Source: Paraglaciecola sp. MB-3u-78 (GTDB lineage: Bacteria > Pseudomonadota > Gammaproteobacteria > Enterobacterales > Alteromonadaceae). Taken from it: 64,000 nt of DNA. Where the stretch lies: positions 124,001 through 188,000 of the forward strand of contig NZ_PJCF01000003.1 of the NCBI RefSeq assembly GCF_002835935.1, in the 5' to 3' direction. The first letter of the stretch is position 1. Every line of letters begins with the position of its first letter. A program made the translations under genes and the position numbers. Positions 1 through 9,885 of the stretch are shown piece by piece. Below the pieces are notes generated by a model, which had not been told where the DNA came from, made no database searches, and worked only from the letters and a program-made list of their open reading frames with translations.

Positions 1-407
1 GCTTTGCGCATTCGGCTCAACGTGTCCTTATTGTTTAGTTTAGTGGCAATAGCAGACAAAGTGCCTAAATGTTCAGATGCTTTGTCTTCGGGTACCAAAA
101 TAGCAAAAAAGATATCAACTGGCGCATTGTCTATGGCGTCATAATCGATTGGGTTTTCACTGGTCACTACAATCGCTATAACATTTTCTAGATCTTGTAG
201 GCGACCATGTGGCAGTGCAATGCCATTACCAATACCAGTACTGCCCATCTTTTCTCTGCATGTAAGACTATACAGAATAGTAGCTTGATCGATATCGATT
301 ATATATTGATTAGCAATTTGACTGATGAGTTCAAGTATTCGTTTTTTACTGGTGCCCTGAACTGCACATAAAGTACAGTCAGGGTGAAGAATATCTTTAA
401 TTTCCAT
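1..407 (-). CDS. ptsN: PtsN, nitrogen-PTS EIIA protein (C-terminus cut by window edge)
   Basis: EIIA-Ntr is the last phosphoacceptor of the nitrogen phosphotransferase relay. It does not transport sugar but signals nitrogen, carbon and potassium status. About 135 residues are visible from the ATG at 405-407, and the frame runs off the left edge, so roughly 15-25 residues of a usual 150-160 are missing. The active-site signature LPHGR is present, with His67 the expected phosphorylated residue. The gene follows hpf by 34 bases on the same strand, the classical rpoN-hpf-ptsN order. RapZ and NPr genes would be expected beyond the left edge. Identification rests on motif, context and overall sequence. 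Confidence 0.93.
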   Translation of the reverse strand, partial: MEIKDILHPDCTLCAVQGTSKKRILELISQIANQYIIDIDQATILYSLTCREKMGSTGIGNGIALPHGRLQDLENVIAIVVTSENPIDYDAIDNAPVDIFFAILVPEDKASEHLGTLSAIATKLNNKDTLSRMRK

Positions 408-441
408 TATGGATTCTAATTGTGGTTAATCGTTGACGCGA

Positions 442-729
442 TCAATGGCGTTTAACTTTTTCCTTGTGCTTAATCACTTGTCGGTCAAGTTTATCGATTA
501 AAGCATCTATTGCTGCATACATATCTGAATGTTCAGATGTAGCAAACACCTCTGTTCCACTGAGGTGTAAAGTGGCTTCAGCTTTTTGATTCAGCTTTTC
601 CACGTTTAAAATCACATGAACATTATTTATATGATCAAAATGTCGTTCTAGTTTAGTAAATTTTGTATCGACGTAGTCTCTTAAAGAATCTGTAATATCT
701 ACATGATGACCGGTAAGGTTAATTTGCAT
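442..729 (-). CDS. hpf: HPF, short ribosome hibernation promoting factor
   Basis: This 95-residue protein matches the short HPF/YfiA family. These proteins bind the 30S decoding region in stationary phase and help form inactive 100S ribosomes. The length is that of short HPF; the C-terminal dimerisation domain of long HPF is absent. The N-terminus MQINLTGHHVDITDSLRDYV and the basic C-terminus are typical. A ribosome binding site (AGAGGC) precedes the ATG at 729. It lies 25 bases downstream of rpoN and 34 bases upstream of ptsN, so the three are probably co-transcribed. Confidence 0.95.
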   Translation of the reverse strand: MQINLTGHHVDITDSLRDYVDTKFTKLERHFDHINNVHVILNVEKLNQKAEATLHLSGTEVFATSEHSDMYAAIDALIDKLDRQVIKHKEKVKRH

Positions 730-754
730 ATCGCCTCTTCCTTCTTCAATTCGC

Positions 755-2248
755 CTAAAGCAGGCTCTTACGTTGGTTAGATGGTGGGATCATGAGTGAC
801 TCCCGGTATTTTGCAATTGTTCGCCGCGCCACCATAATGCCTTGGTCAGCCAACACTTGTGCAATCTTGCTATCACTTAAAGGTTTACTGGGTTTTTCTG
901 CTGCCACTAATTTTTTAATCAACGCCCTAATAGCGGTTGATGAACATTCTCCACCTACATCTGTGGCTACGTGGCTAGAGAAGAAGTATTTCAGCTCAAA
1001 AATGCCTCTTGGAGTATGCATGTATTTTTGTGTGGTGACTCGCGAAATAGTGGATTCGTGCATATCTACCATTTCGGCGACATCGTTCAACACCATAGGT
1101 CTCATCATTTCGGGACCGTGTTCAAAAAAGCCCATTTGTTGCTGCACTATACAATTAGACACTTTAAGAAGGGTTTCGTTGCGGCTTTCTACACTTTTAA
1201 TAAACCACTTAGCTTCTTGTAAATGTGAACGAATAAATTGACTGTCTGAAGAGTTCTTAACGCTTTTACTCATCGCTGCATATTGCTGATTGACATTGAG
1301 TTTAGGTAGGCTATCGGGGTTAAGTTCTACTGTCCACCGGCCATTTTTCTTAGAAACCGATACATCAGGGATTACGTATTCCGATTCACCTGTGACTATG
1401 GCGGTACCAGGCCTAGGATTAAGGGTTTGCAACAGTCGCATGGCTTCCCGTAACTCTTCTTCTTTAAGACGGGTTTTACGCATTAGAGTACGATAGTCCT
1501 TACTACCAATCAGATCGCAGTAATCAGTGATCAGCATCTTGGCTTCCTCTAGCCAAGGTGTATCCGGCGCAAATTGTCGTAACTGAATCAGTAAACATTC
1601 TTGGGCGCTGCGCGCCCCTGAGCCTACAGGATCAAACATCTGAATACGTTTTAGTACGACTGCCACTTCGTCCAGTTCAATCTCTTCGTCATCCATACTG
1701 GCTAGGACTTCTTCGGTGCTGATAGTCAAATAACCTGCTTCATCGATTGAGTCAATAATGGCCATCGCGATACCAATATCGGTATCGCTAAAATGAGTTA
1801 AACGCATTTGCCAAAGCAAATGGTCTTGAATGTTGTCTGTGGTTTCACCTTGAAATACTTGGTCGTCATCGCCTGCTGAGCCTGCGCTGCTCATAGAAGA
1901 CGGTGCTGATGAAGCACTTAAGTATTCATCCCAAGTACTATCTAAGGGTAAATCTTCTGGTATCTCATTTTTTTGCAGGGCTTCGCCGCTATCGACATTA
2001 TCCGCATTCACTTCAACTTGAGTGCTTTCGCTATCTTTACTATCGGCACTGTGATTAGTTTCAAGGGCTTTTTCGCCACTACCACTGTCATTTGACTCGT
2101 CTACTTCTAACAAAGGGTTAGAATCTAGAGCTTCTTGGATTTCAGCTTGTAAATCCAAAGTAGACAATTGCAAGAGCTTAATAGCTTGTTGCAGCTGCGG
2201 GGTCATTGTAAGTTGTTGGCTAAATCTTAACTGTAAAGAGGGTTTCAT
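755..2248 (-). CDS. rpoN: RpoN, RNA polymerase sigma-54 factor
   Basis: Sigma-54 directs RNA polymerase to -24/-12 promoters and needs AAA+ activators to open them. The 497-residue protein has the glutamine- and leucine-rich N-terminal activator-interacting region (residues 1-50). An acidic, serine-rich linker of low complexity covers about 55-130, followed by the core-binding domain. A helix-turn-helix lies around 395-430. The RpoN box [10 protein letters not shown], which recognises the -24 element, is at about 474-483. The gap to lptB upstream is 179 bases, so rpoN may have its own promoter there, but I see no convincing hexamers. hpf and ptsN follow closely. Confidence 0.97.
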   Translation of the reverse strand: MKPSLQLRFSQQLTMTPQLQQAIKLLQLSTLDLQAEIQEALDSNPLLEVDESNDSGSGEKALETNHSADSKDSESTQVEVNADNVDSGEALQKNEIPEDLPLDSTWDEYLSASSAPSSMSSAGSAGDDDQVFQGETTDNIQDHLLWQMRLTHFSDTDIGIAMAIIDSIDEAGYLTISTEEVLASMDDEEIELDEVAVVLKRIQMFDPVGSGARSAQECLLIQLRQFAPDTPWLEEAKMLITDYCDLIGSKDYRTLMRKTRLKEEELREAMRLLQTLNPRPGTAIVTGESEYVIPDVSVSKKNGRWTVELNPDSLPKLNVNQQYAAMSKSVKNSSDSQFIRSHLQEAKWFIKSVESRNETLLKVSNCIVQQQMGFFEHGPEMMRPMVLNDVAEMVDMHESTISRVTTQKYMHTPRGIFELKYFFSSHVATDVGGECSSTAIRALIKKLVAAEKPSKPLSDSKIAQVLADQGIMVARRTIAKYRESLMIPPSNQRKSLL

Positions 2249-2427
2249 TAACTTCTTATGTCTAATCTGTTGTTGTTATCAGCCGAGATAAACTCTTCAT
2301 TCTAGAAATCACAGCCTGTTGTCGAAGTTATACCAGCTTATTCATATATAAACTAAATACTCATGAAGTTCGCTTGCTTGACAGCTTTGCTGAAATCCCA
2401 ATATTATTTAATAAATCTTCAGCCTAA

Positions 2428-3153
2428 CTATAGCCTGAATTGTTCACCTAGGTATACATCTCTTACACGTTGATCACTTAAAACTTCTTCCGAAGTGCCA
2501 GATGCTATCAACTCACCATGGCTCACTATATATGCCTTTTCACATACATCTAAAGTTTCACGCACGTTGTGATCGGTAATTAATACGCCTAGACCTCTAT
2601 CCCGTAATTGTTGAATTATTTTTTTTATGTCGTTAACTGAAATGGGATCAACGCCAGCAAAGGGTTCGTCTAATAATATAAACTCTGGATCAGCTGCCAA
2701 GGCCCGCGCAATTTCTACTCTTCTGCGTTCGCCGCCAGATAAGCTCATACCTAAACTATTGCGAATATGGCTGATATTAAATTCGTCCAATAGTGAGTCG
2801 GCCTGCTGTTCTCGCTGTTCTTTGGATAATTCTTTACGAGTTTGTAAAATCGCCATCAGATTTTGATACACGGTTAGCTTTCTGAATATCGACGCTTCTT
2901 GAGGTAAATAACCTATGCCTTGCCTAGCACGCACATGCATGGGTTGCAGTGTAAGATTCTGTTGATCAATATAAATGTCACCTTTATCTAAAGGTACTAG
3001 CCCAACAATCATATAAAATGTAGTGGTTTTACCTGCGCCATTTGGCCCTAATAAACCCACTATTTGACCAGTCGATACTTCAATGCTGACATCTCGTACC
3101 ACTTGCCTCGACTTATAAGACTTAGCTAAATGTGTGGCTTTTAATACGGCCAT
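2428..3153 (-). CDS. lptB: LptB, LPS export ABC transporter ATPase
   Basis: LptB is the cytoplasmic ATPase of LptB2FG, which extracts lipopolysaccharide from the inner membrane and pushes it across the LptC-LptA bridge. The 241 residues contain Walker [10 protein letters not shown] (about 36-44), the signature LSGGERRR, Walker [14 protein letters not shown] and a switch histidine (ITDHN). The length is exactly that of the family. Its start overlaps the lptA stop at 3153, so the two genes are translationally coupled. lptF and lptG are not in this window and normally lie elsewhere. Confidence 0.97.
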   Translation of the reverse strand: MAVLKATHLAKSYKSRQVVRDVSIEVSTGQIVGLLGPNGAGKTTTFYMIVGLVPLDKGDIYIDQQNLTLQPMHVRARQGIGYLPQEASIFRKLTVYQNLMAILQTRKELSKEQREQQADSLLDEFNISHIRNSLGMSLSGGERRRVEIARALAADPEFILLDEPFAGVDPISVNDIKKIIQQLRDRGLGVLITDHNVRETLDVCEKAYIVSHGELIASGTSEEVLSDQRVRDVYLGEQFRL

Positions 3154-3701
3154 TAAGGTTGTTCATCCTGTTGGTCTGTTGCAGGTTCTTTAGGTTTGGT
3201 TACAGGCTGGAATGTGGTAATAACACGGCCACTCTCTTGATCGCTACCTTGAGCTATGATTTGTTCAAGTTCCATATTAAATGTGATCGACTTGCCTTGC
3301 ACACTACTGGAGTTTTGTTTTATTTCAGCATTCCCCTCCAGTGATAGAGAGCGGGTTTGGCGATGATATTCAATCTTATCGGCCTTTGCAGTGACTATGC
3401 TGCCATCTTCTTGTTGTTGAGAATATCTAGCAGGGTTACCAGTGGCGATAAATATTTCATTGCCTTCACCCTTGCTGGCATCAATTTCTAATTCTTCTGC
3501 ACTGACTTTTAAAGAGCCTTGTAGGATAACAACATTGCCTTGATAAGTTGCTCTTTTAGCAATGCCGTCAGCATTTTGGTACAAGGAAGCCAGTTCAATT
3601 TTTTTAGTGAAATCATCTTTCCCAGCATCACTATTAGCCGAAAATAATAACGTTGCTAAAAAACTAGCGCGGAACAGAGGGTTGGTAAACGGTTTTAACA
3701 T
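3153..3701 (-). CDS. lptA: LptA, periplasmic LPS transport bridge protein
   Basis: LptA polymerises into the periplasmic beta-jellyroll bridge that carries LPS from LptC to LptD. The protein has 182 residues. A signal peptide covers about residues 1-26, with likely cleavage after SANSDA. The OstA-type beta domain follows, with the repeated pattern of short strands around residues 35-150, and then a polar tail rich in K, P, Q and D. Its start lies inside the lptC gene, a 38-base overlap that is long for a simple coupled pair. The only Met able to supply the signal peptide is this one, so I keep it. Confidence 0.93.
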   Translation of the reverse strand: MLKPFTNPLFRASFLATLLFSANSDAGKDDFTKKIELASLYQNADGIAKRATYQGNVVILQGSLKVSAEELEIDASKGEGNEIFIATGNPARYSQQQEDGSIVTAKADKIEYHRQTRSLSLEGNAEIKQNSSSVQGKSITFNMELEQIIAQGSDQESGRVITTFQPVTKPKEPATDQQDEQP

Positions 3702-4230
3702 GGTCTAATAACTCATATCTTTGGGTTTCTAAGCTAGCGGTGAAGCCATTACTGTTTATCACATAATTTGGGCCAATAATTTCGACGGGCTGATCAGAAT
3801 ACATGGTCTTTTCAGCTAGGTTTACTTCGACAAAATTGGTACGGATGACCTGTATATAACCTTGTTCATCAAGGCTGGTAATTTCAACATCGGTTTCAAA
3901 TTGAATACGTTGATCTTCATACAAGGTACCTTCTTGGGCATCGACTTTCCATGGGTGTAGTGATTGAGCAAATAACAAATAGTTGGGTTGTTTGAACAAT
4001 GTGAACCCAAGTAGATCAAAATTCTCCATTTTTTGGGCAAAAACCTGATGATTTATCTGCCCCAATTTATCATACAAGGTGCTGCGCATCTTACTTGCCT
4101 TGTAATTAGGAACCCAGGCCTCTTCTGTTTGTGAGTCTACCATTACTTCTTCTTCAGAAAGCCAGCCAGGAAGACTCAAGGCGAGTGCTAATACAAATAA
4201 CACCACAATACATAGGGTAACGCGATTCAT
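3664..4230 (-). CDS. lptC: LptC, inner-membrane LPS transport protein
   Basis: LptC is a bitopic inner-membrane protein that links LptB2FG to LptA. The 188-residue product has one N-terminal transmembrane helix (about residues 4-23, LCIVVLFVLALALSLPGW) and a periplasmic beta-jellyroll domain, the normal architecture. It overlaps kdsC by four bases (ATGA) and lptA by 38. Identification comes from its position between kdsC and lptA, its size, and its membrane anchor. Sequence is poorly conserved in this family, so context carries much of the weight. Confidence 0.93.
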   Translation of the reverse strand: MNRVTLCIVVLFVLALALSLPGWLSEEEVMVDSQTEEAWVPNYKASKMRSTLYDKLGQINHQVFAQKMENFDLLGFTLFKQPNYLLFAQSLHPWKVDAQEGTLYEDQRIQFETDVEITSLDEQGYIQVIRTNFVEVNLAEKTMYSDQPVEIIGPNYVINSNGFTASLETQRYELLDHVKTVYQPSVPR

Positions 4231-4781
4231 ATGCTGGCGCTCTGAATAGTATATAGCTGTCCGTGAGATAAAAGAATTAAATCACATAGTTCACGCACCG
4301 CACCAAATCCACCTTTAGTTCGCGTCTGATAATGCGCCTGCGCAGCTAAAATAGGGTGACCATCTTGTACACATATATTGCACTGCGACACCTTAAACAT
4401 TCCTAGATCAGGCATATCATCACCTATTGCAGCAGTCTCACTCATGGTAACGGACATTTTATTTTGTATTGCTTGTAAAGCGGGCTGTTTGTCTTCACAA
4501 CCTTGATAAATATGTTGGACTCCTAAGGATGTCATCCGCTGTTCTACCATATTTGAATTACGCCCTGTGATAACCGCAACTTGCACACCAATTTTTTGTA
4601 ATGCTTTGACCCCGTAGCCATCTCGAGTATGAAATGCTTTAAGCTCCTCTCCATTTTGACCCATGTAAATTCGGCCGTCGGAAAATACGCCATCAACATC
4701 GCAGGCTAAGAGTTTTATTTGTCTAAGTTGGATTAATAGTTTTTTATCAATCGGTCCATAAGGAGTGACTAACATAGACAT
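4227..4781 (-). CDS. kdsC: KdsC, KDO 8-phosphate phosphatase
   Basis: KdsC hydrolyses 3-deoxy-D-manno-octulosonate 8-phosphate to Kdo, the inner sugar of the LPS core. The 184-residue protein is a C0-type HAD phosphatase. It has the nucleophile motif DVDGVFSDGR (Asp28 and Asp30), a threonine motif ITGRNS, and a late acidic motif GDDMPD. The C-terminal glycine-rich tail TKGGFGAVRE caps the neighbouring active site in the tetramer. The start forms a TAATG junction with kdsD, a one-base overlap, and the end overlaps lptC by four bases. Confidence 0.96.
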   Translation of the reverse strand: MSMLVTPYGPIDKKLLIQLRQIKLLACDVDGVFSDGRIYMGQNGEELKAFHTRDGYGVKALQKIGVQVAVITGRNSNMVEQRMTSLGVQHIYQGCEDKQPALQAIQNKMSVTMSETAAIGDDMPDLGMFKVSQCNICVQDGHPILAAQAHYQTRTKGGFGAVRELCDLILLSHGQLYTIQSASI

Positions 4782-5740
4782 TATATAATCCCTGCTTGAA
4801 GCAGTAACTGCATATTGATAGCACCTATTGGTTTGCCATTAGTATCGGTCACAAATAGCGAACTTATTTTGTGTTTTTGCATGAGTGTAAGGACTTCGGC
4901 AGCCAACATTTCTGGTTTAGCCGTAATACTGTTGGGCGTCATAATCTCTTGGATTTTAGTTTTGTGTATATCTATTCTATCGTCAAGTACTCTGCGTAAA
5001 TCACCGTCTGTGAAAATTCCCAATAACTTGCCATTGTCATCTATCACTCCAGCCATGCCTAAGGCTTTTTGTGAAATAACTAATAACACTTCCCGCAAAT
5101 TTTGTTGCCCTGAGACCAAAGGTAAAGACTGTTCTTTGACCATCACGTCTTCTAATTTGATTAAGAGTTTTCTACCTAATGTACCGCCAGGGTGAGACAA
5201 GGCAAAATCTTCAGAAGTAAAACCTCGTGCATCGAGTAATGCAACGGCGAGTGCATCTCCCATCACTAAGGTGGCAGTTGTGCTTGAAGTAGGAGCAAGG
5301 CCAAGTGAACAAGCCTCCTGTTCAACTTTGATGCACAGGTTAATGTCTGCATATTTACCAAGAGTGCTTTGGGAATTCGATGTCATAGCAATAATAGGTA
5401 CACCCAAGCGTTTAACCACTGGGATCAGAGCTAATAATTCGGCAGTTTCGCCTGAGTTTGAAATGGCTAATAAAATATCTTGTTTGGTGAGCATTCCCAA
5501 ATCACCGTGGTTGGCTTCAGCAGGATGCATAAAAAATGCGGGAGTGCCTGTGCTAGCCAAGGTGGCTGATATTTTATGACCAATATGACCTGATTTGCCC
5601 ATTCCACAAACGATTACTTTACCCTTGCAAGATAAAATTAACTGACAAGCGTCTACAAAAGCGTCATCAATATATTGAGCTAATTGTGCGATGGCTCGCT
5701 GTTCAATTTCCAATACTCTTAAGGCAGATTGTTTAATCAT
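4781..5740 (-). CDS. kdsD: KdsD, D-arabinose 5-phosphate isomerase
   Basis: KdsD converts D-ribulose 5-phosphate to D-arabinose 5-phosphate, the first committed step to Kdo. An SIS domain covers about residues 20-180, with GMGKSGHIG and HPAEANHGDLG, and a pair of CBS domains follows from about 200. I chose the ATG at 5740, giving 319 residues starting MIKQSALRVLEIE. The frame extends to 5803, but the extra residues have no counterpart in the family and would run close to the end of yrbG. It is coupled to kdsC by a one-base overlap. Confidence 0.95.
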   Translation of the reverse strand: MIKQSALRVLEIEQRAIAQLAQYIDDAFVDACQLILSCKGKVIVCGMGKSGHIGHKISATLASTGTPAFFMHPAEANHGDLGMLTKQDILLAISNSGETAELLALIPVVKRLGVPIIAMTSNSQSTLGKYADINLCIKVEQEACSLGLAPTSSTTATLVMGDALAVALLDARGFTSEDFALSHPGGTLGRKLLIKLEDVMVKEQSLPLVSGQQNLREVLLVISQKALGMAGVIDDNGKLLGIFTDGDLRRVLDDRIDIHKTKIQEIMTPNSITAKPEMLAAEVLTLMQKHKISSLFVTDTNGKPIGAINMQLLLQAGII

Positions 5741-5774
5741 AGTGTGTTCATGTGTGATTCTTAAGGTCGCTATA

Positions 5775-6731
5775 TTAATTAAATAACATAAATTGGTAAG
5801 CACAGAAGCAAGTTATTAGACACATACCTTCTATTCGGTTAATGCATCTGCTTCCTTTTAAATTAAAGCTAAATACGATGAGTAATATCGTTAGCCCTAA
5901 CATTACGTAACTGTCGCGTGTTGCAGCATTTTCATCTACCACACCTGGTGCGATAAGACCTGGCATCGCCAGTACTGCCAAAATATTAAAAATATTTGAG
6001 CCAATTATATTACCCAAAGCTAAATCGTCTTCGTTTTTCAACACACCTGCAACGCAAGCCGCCAGTTCTGGCAAACTTGTACCAATGGCGATAATTGTTA
6101 AACCAATTACTAACTCACTTAAACCAAAGTATCGGGCTATAACTTCTGCAGAATCTACCATAAAGTAGGCGCTCGTAGGTAACAGTATCATACCCACTAT
6201 TAACCACATAACTGCTCTGGAAGTTGCTACGCCGGAAGGAATTTCATTTTCGGTCTCGGGTTGTAAAGGATCGCCTTTTTCCATATTGAAAGACACCCAA
6301 GTGAGCCCACCTATAACGGCAAAAAATAAAGTGATTAAGATAATCCCTTCTACTTTGATTAATAAAAAATCAGACAAAAAATATACAGCGAGAAGGCTTA
6401 CCAACAATAACACTGGCATTTCTTTTTTAAGGGTACTTGATGCAATAGATAAAGGTTTAAGTAGTGCAGTTATTCCTAACACTAAAGCGATGTTAGTAAT
6501 ATTTGAACCAAGAGCGTTACCCACTGCGGTATCAGTGTTGCCATTGAACGAGGCCGTGGCAGCTACCATGATTTCTGGTGCAGATGACCCCATAGCTACT
6601 ATAGTAAGGCCGATGATCATAGGCGATATACCTAAGTTTTTCGCTAACACTGATGCGCCAAATACAAATCTATCTGCGCCCCAACTCAAAACAATAAGCC
6701 AAATCAGGAAATAACAAGCTTCTAAAATCAC
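5775..6731 (-). CDS. yrbG: YrbG-type calcium/sodium exchanger family protein
   Basis: This 318-residue integral membrane protein belongs to the Na+/Ca2+ exchanger superfamily. It has about ten hydrophobic segments in two inverted repeats, and each repeat carries the signature alpha motif: MGSSAPEIMVA near residue 48 and IGTSLPELAACVA near 218. Size and position match E. coli yrbG, the first gene of the kdsD-kdsC-lptCAB cluster. The physiological substrate of YrbG has not been firmly settled, so the ion is inferred from family. It heads the minus-strand operon. The 426-base divergent gap to mlaF is upstream. Confidence 0.9.
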   Translation of the reverse strand: MILEACYFLIWLIVLSWGADRFVFGASVLAKNLGISPMIIGLTIVAMGSSAPEIMVAATASFNGNTDTAVGNALGSNITNIALVLGITALLKPLSIASSTLKKEMPVLLLVSLLAVYFLSDFLLIKVEGIILITLFFAVIGGLTWVSFNMEKGDPLQPETENEIPSGVATSRAVMWLIVGMILLPTSAYFMVDSAEVIARYFGLSELVIGLTIIAIGTSLPELAACVAGVLKNEDDLALGNIIGSNIFNILAVLAMPGLIAPGVVDENAATRDSYVMLGLTILLIVFSFNLKGSRCINRIEGMCLITCFCAYQFMLFN

Positions 6732-7157
6732 AAAATATCACTTCTAGTTTTAATAGGGATTAAAAATAATCAATTTCAATTGTCTCAAAAAGCTAAGGCT
6801 TTGCATATGAATGTTAGAATAAATTAGTTTCGAAACTTTCTTGCTGATCTATGGGTCTAGTAACAACATGTAAACATGCGTTATATCGATATATGCATCA
6901 ACAGTAACGAAAGCAAGTATGTATAATGTATTTGATTTACTTGTATAGGCTATGAAAGCAACAAGCTAGACCAAATAATCTTATTATCAATGGAAAATGT
7001 TAAGCTGATATTCAGTCATAGTTGTATTAAATCGAATATACCTTGTTACTTTTTGTCTTTGATCTTTTATGCAGAAAACTAATACAATAGTCGGCCTTAT
7101 AATTGGGTTGTTATTTACACTTAGCTCGATAAACCAAAATGGAATGTTCCTATCTTA
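6732..7157. promoter_or_regulatory. Divergent intergenic region between yrbG and mlaF
   Basis: This 426-base AT-rich region separates the start codons of two divergent operons and has no plausible gene. For the plus strand, a perfect TATAAT lies at 7098-7103, and a TACAAT at 7083-7088 has a weak TTGATC 18 bases upstream (7059-7064). Either could be the mla promoter. I could not settle a promoter for the kds/lpt operon. No transcription factor site was recognised. Confidence 0.4.
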
Positions 7158-7958
7158 ATGGAAAATTTGATTGAAATTAACAATCTAACCTTTAGCCGTA
7201 GTGGTCGAATTATTTACGATGATATTTCACTGCAGATTAAAAAAGGCAAGACTACCGCTATTATGGGTCCCAGTGGCATTGGAAAAACAACTATGTTGCG
7301 TCTGATGGGCGGACAGTTGGTGCCTGACAAAGGTGATATTAAATTTAAAGGGGAGTCTGTTCCTGGCATGCGTCGTAATCGTCTATATGAAGTACGTAGA
7401 CAAATGAGCATGTTATTTCAAAGTGGTGCGTTATTTACTGATATGACAGTGTTCGACAATATTGCATTTCCGTTAAGGGAGCACACAAAATTACCTGAAT
7501 CGATCATTCACACCTTGGTTCTGCTGAAATTGCAGGCTGTAGGTTTAAGAGGTGCGGCAGATTTAATGCCTGCAGAATTATCTGGCGGTATGGCTCGCCG
7601 AGTAGCGTTGGCAAGAGCTATTGCATTGGATCCAGAGCTGATTATGTATGATGAGCCATTTGGAGGACAAGATCCCATCTCAATGGGGGTGTTGGTAAAA
7701 TTGATCAAAGCCTTAAATGACGCTTTGCAATTAACTAGTGTTGTAGTAACTCATGATGTCACTGAAGTCTTAACTATTGCAGATTACATTTATATATTGG
7801 CAGAGCAGAGGGTCATAGGTAGTGGGACCCCAGAGCAAATTAAAAATAGTGACTCGCCGCTGGTTCAACAGTTTTTGCAAGGCCAAGCAGATGGTCCTGT
7901 ACCTTTTCATTACCCTGCCAGTAGTACTGCCCAGGCTTTTTTGGGCAATGAATCATGA
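7158..7958 (+). CDS. mlaF: MlaF, phospholipid ABC transporter ATPase
   Basis: MlaF powers the MlaFEDB complex, which moves phospholipids between the inner membrane and the periplasmic carrier MlaC to keep the outer leaflet of the outer membrane free of phospholipid. The 266-residue protein has Walker [10 protein letters not shown] (about 37-45), signature [15 protein letters not shown] and Walker [13 protein letters not shown]. The C-terminal extension, in which MlaF swaps contacts with MlaB, is present. It overlaps mlaE by four bases and opens a five-gene operon followed by ibaG and murA. Confidence 0.96.
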   Translation: MENLIEINNLTFSRSGRIIYDDISLQIKKGKTTAIMGPSGIGKTTMLRLMGGQLVPDKGDIKFKGESVPGMRRNRLYEVRRQMSMLFQSGALFTDMTVFDNIAFPLREHTKLPESIIHTLVLLKLQAVGLRGAADLMPAELSGGMARRVALARAIALDPELIMYDEPFGGQDPISMGVLVKLIKALNDALQLTSVVVTHDVTEVLTIADYIYILAEQRVIGSGTPEQIKNSDSPLVQQFLQGQADGPVPFHYPASSTAQAFLGNES

Positions 7959-8734
7959 AATTTTTTATCAATTTAGGGGCGAACACCCTTAACCGTCTAG
8001 AAATGTTTGGCCGCGCCACTTTTATGTTGTTTGGAGCCATCATTGCTAAACCTCAGCCTTTAAAAATGATACCGCTGACTATTAAGCAAATACATATAGT
8101 GGGTGTGCAGTCATTACTTATTATAGTGATATCTGGCCTATTTATTGGCATGGTAATGGCGTTGCAAGGGTATACCATTTTGGTGGATTATGGTGCTGAA
8201 GGCAGCCTTGGGCCTATGGTTGCCTTATCATTATTAAGAGAGTTAGGCCCAGTGGTTACCGCTTTATTATTTGCTGGAAGGGCAGGTTCGGCACTGACAG
8301 CTGAAATTGGTTTAATGAAAGCGACGGAACAACTCAGCAGTTTAGAAATGATGGCGGTTGATCCTCTCCGTAGAGTGATTGCTCCGCGCCTTTGGGCGGG
8401 GATTATATCCATGCCAATGCTTGCACTCATTTTTAGTGCAGTTGGCATTTTGGGCGGGCACTTAGTTGGCGTTGATTGGTTAGGCGTAGATTCAGGCAGT
8501 TATTGGTCTATTATGCAGTCCACAGTGGATTGGAATAAGGACGTGGTGAACGGTATTATAAAAACCATAGTGTTTGCTTTTGTGATTACCTGGATCGCCA
8601 CTTTTAAAGGGTATGATTCTATACCTACCTCTGAAGGAATAAGTAAGGCAACAACAGAAACGGTCGTATTTTCTTCGTTAGCGGTACTTGGGCTAGATTT
8701 TATATTGACTGCATTAATGTTTGGAATTGAGTAA
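7955..8734 (+). CDS. mlaE: MlaE, phospholipid ABC transporter permease
   Basis: MlaE is the inner-membrane permease subunit of MlaFEDB. It has 259 residues, with an N-terminal interfacial helix and about five hydrophobic membrane segments. The hallmark central region reads [24 protein letters not shown] in substance (residues about 90-113), with the conserved Glu-Leu-Gly-Pro and Gly-Arg-Ala-Gly motifs that contact the ATPase. It overlaps mlaF by four bases and is five bases from mlaD. Confidence 0.96.
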   Translation: MKFFINLGANTLNRLEMFGRATFMLFGAIIAKPQPLKMIPLTIKQIHIVGVQSLLIIVISGLFIGMVMALQGYTILVDYGAEGSLGPMVALSLLRELGPVVTALLFAGRAGSALTAEIGLMKATEQLSSLEMMAVDPLRRVIAPRLWAGIISMPMLALIFSAVGILGGHLVGVDWLGVDSGSYWSIMQSTVDWNKDVVNGIIKTIVFAFVITWIATFKGYDSIPTSEGISKATTETVVFSSLAVLGLDFILTALMFGIE

Positions 8735-8739
8735 AGGAA

Positions 8740-9213
8740 ATGGGAATGAAATCTAGAAAGTCGGAACTATTAGTGGGTGTGTTTGTTGCATTAACTATAG
8801 CAGCAGGTCTTATGTTAGCACTTAACGTGGCCAATCAAAGTATGTCGAACAGTGAAGATACATACATACTGTATGCAAAATTTGACAACATTGGTGGGTT
8901 AAAAGTCCGCTCAGCAGTTAAAGTGGGTGGGGTAACCGTTGGTAGAGTCGACAATATTACGCTTAACAATAGCGACTTTACTCCATTAGTGACCATGAGT
9001 ATTTCGTCAGAATTTAACCAGTTCCCAGAAACAAGTTCGGTATCTATACTTACATCAGGTTTATTAGGAGAGCAATATGTTGGTTTTCAACCAGGATTTG
9101 CTATTGATGGTATTGAAAACTTAGCTGAAGGTGATTACATAGAAGATACAAAATCAGCTTTAGTTTTAGAAGACCTTATTGGTCAATTTTTATTTAGTAG
9201 CAACGACGGTTAG
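8740..9213 (+). CDS. mlaD: MlaD, MCE-domain lipid-binding subunit
   Basis: MlaD forms a hexameric MCE ring on the periplasmic face of MlaE that makes the lipid tunnel. The 157-residue protein has one N-terminal transmembrane helix (about residues 10-28) and an MCE domain from about 40 to 120. The conserved stretch FDNIGGLKVRSAVKVGGVTVG is recognisable at about residues 48-68. The E. coli protein is somewhat longer (183) because of its C-terminal tail. An ATG two codons downstream (8746) would serve equally well as start. Confidence 0.94.
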   Translation: MGMKSRKSELLVGVFVALTIAAGLMLALNVANQSMSNSEDTYILYAKFDNIGGLKVRSAVKVGGVTVGRVDNITLNNSDFTPLVTMSISSEFNQFPETSSVSILTSGLLGEQYVGFQPGFAIDGIENLAEGDYIEDTKSALVLEDLIGQFLFSSNDG

Positions 9214-9240
9214 TCGATGACGTTGATTGGAGAAAATAAC

Positions 9241-9885
9241 GTGATAAATAAATGTGCACTTCTATTATTGAGTGTGATATTGATTTTTGGTTCTGGCATG
9301 ACCCAAGCGCAAGACAAAAACCCATACGTAATGTTGGAAGCTGTAGCAACCAAAACCTTCAGCAGAATTAAGAAAGAACGCCAGCTCATAGAAGAGAATC
9401 CTGAGCTTTTGCGAATGGTTATGGAAGAGGAATTGCTACCTTATGTGGATTATAATTTTTCTGCATTAAAGGTTTTAGGTAAACATTATAAAAAAGTGCC
9501 AAGAGAAAAAATTCCCGAATATATCAGTGTGTTTCGTGCATATTTGATCACTACCTATGCATTGGCTATGGCTTACTATGATGGACAGGACGTAGAATTT
9601 CAGCCCGTTCGTGAAGTGACTGATGAAAGAACGGTAACTGTTAGAGCTGTGGTTAAAGAGCCCGGTCGACCAGACATTAATTTAGCGTTTAAATTACGTA
9701 AAAATAAAAAAACCAATGTATGGAAAGCCTACGATATGGTTGCTGAAGGCATTAGTCTTTTATCTAGCAAACAAAGTGAGTTCCAATCTATATTGCGACA
9801 GGATGGTATACAAAAAGTGATAGATTTGATGAAGAATACAATCAGTAAACCTATTAATATTGACGTCACAAAAAAGGAAACTTAG
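9241..9885 (+). CDS. mlaC: MlaC, periplasmic phospholipid carrier
   Basis: MlaC ferries phospholipid between the outer-membrane MlaA-porin complex and MlaFEDB. I place the start at the GTG at 9241. It has a GGAG ribosome binding site at 9229-9232, and translation gives an immediate signal peptide (VINKCALLLLSVILIFG, cleavage near TQAQ). An ATG at 9217 in the same frame would add eight residues, but that form lacks a ribosome binding site. The Tol/Ttg2 family region covers the mature protein, including YVDYNFSALKVLG and FRAYLITTYA. Confidence 0.92.
   Translation: MINKCALLLLSVILIFGSGMTQAQDKNPYVMLEAVATKTFSRIKKERQLIEENPELLRMVMEEELLPYVDYNFSALKVLGKHYKKVPREKIPEYISVFRAYLITTYALAMAYYDGQDVEFQPVREVTDERTVTVRAVVKEPGRPDINLAFKLRKNKKTNVWKAYDMVAEGISLLSSKQSEFQSILRQDGIQKVIDLMKNTISKPINIDVTKKET

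Noticed and set aside
792-1241. Plus-strand open frame inside rpoN
   Set aside because: It lies wholly antisense to a strongly supported sigma-54 gene and has no ribosome binding site or family-like sequence.
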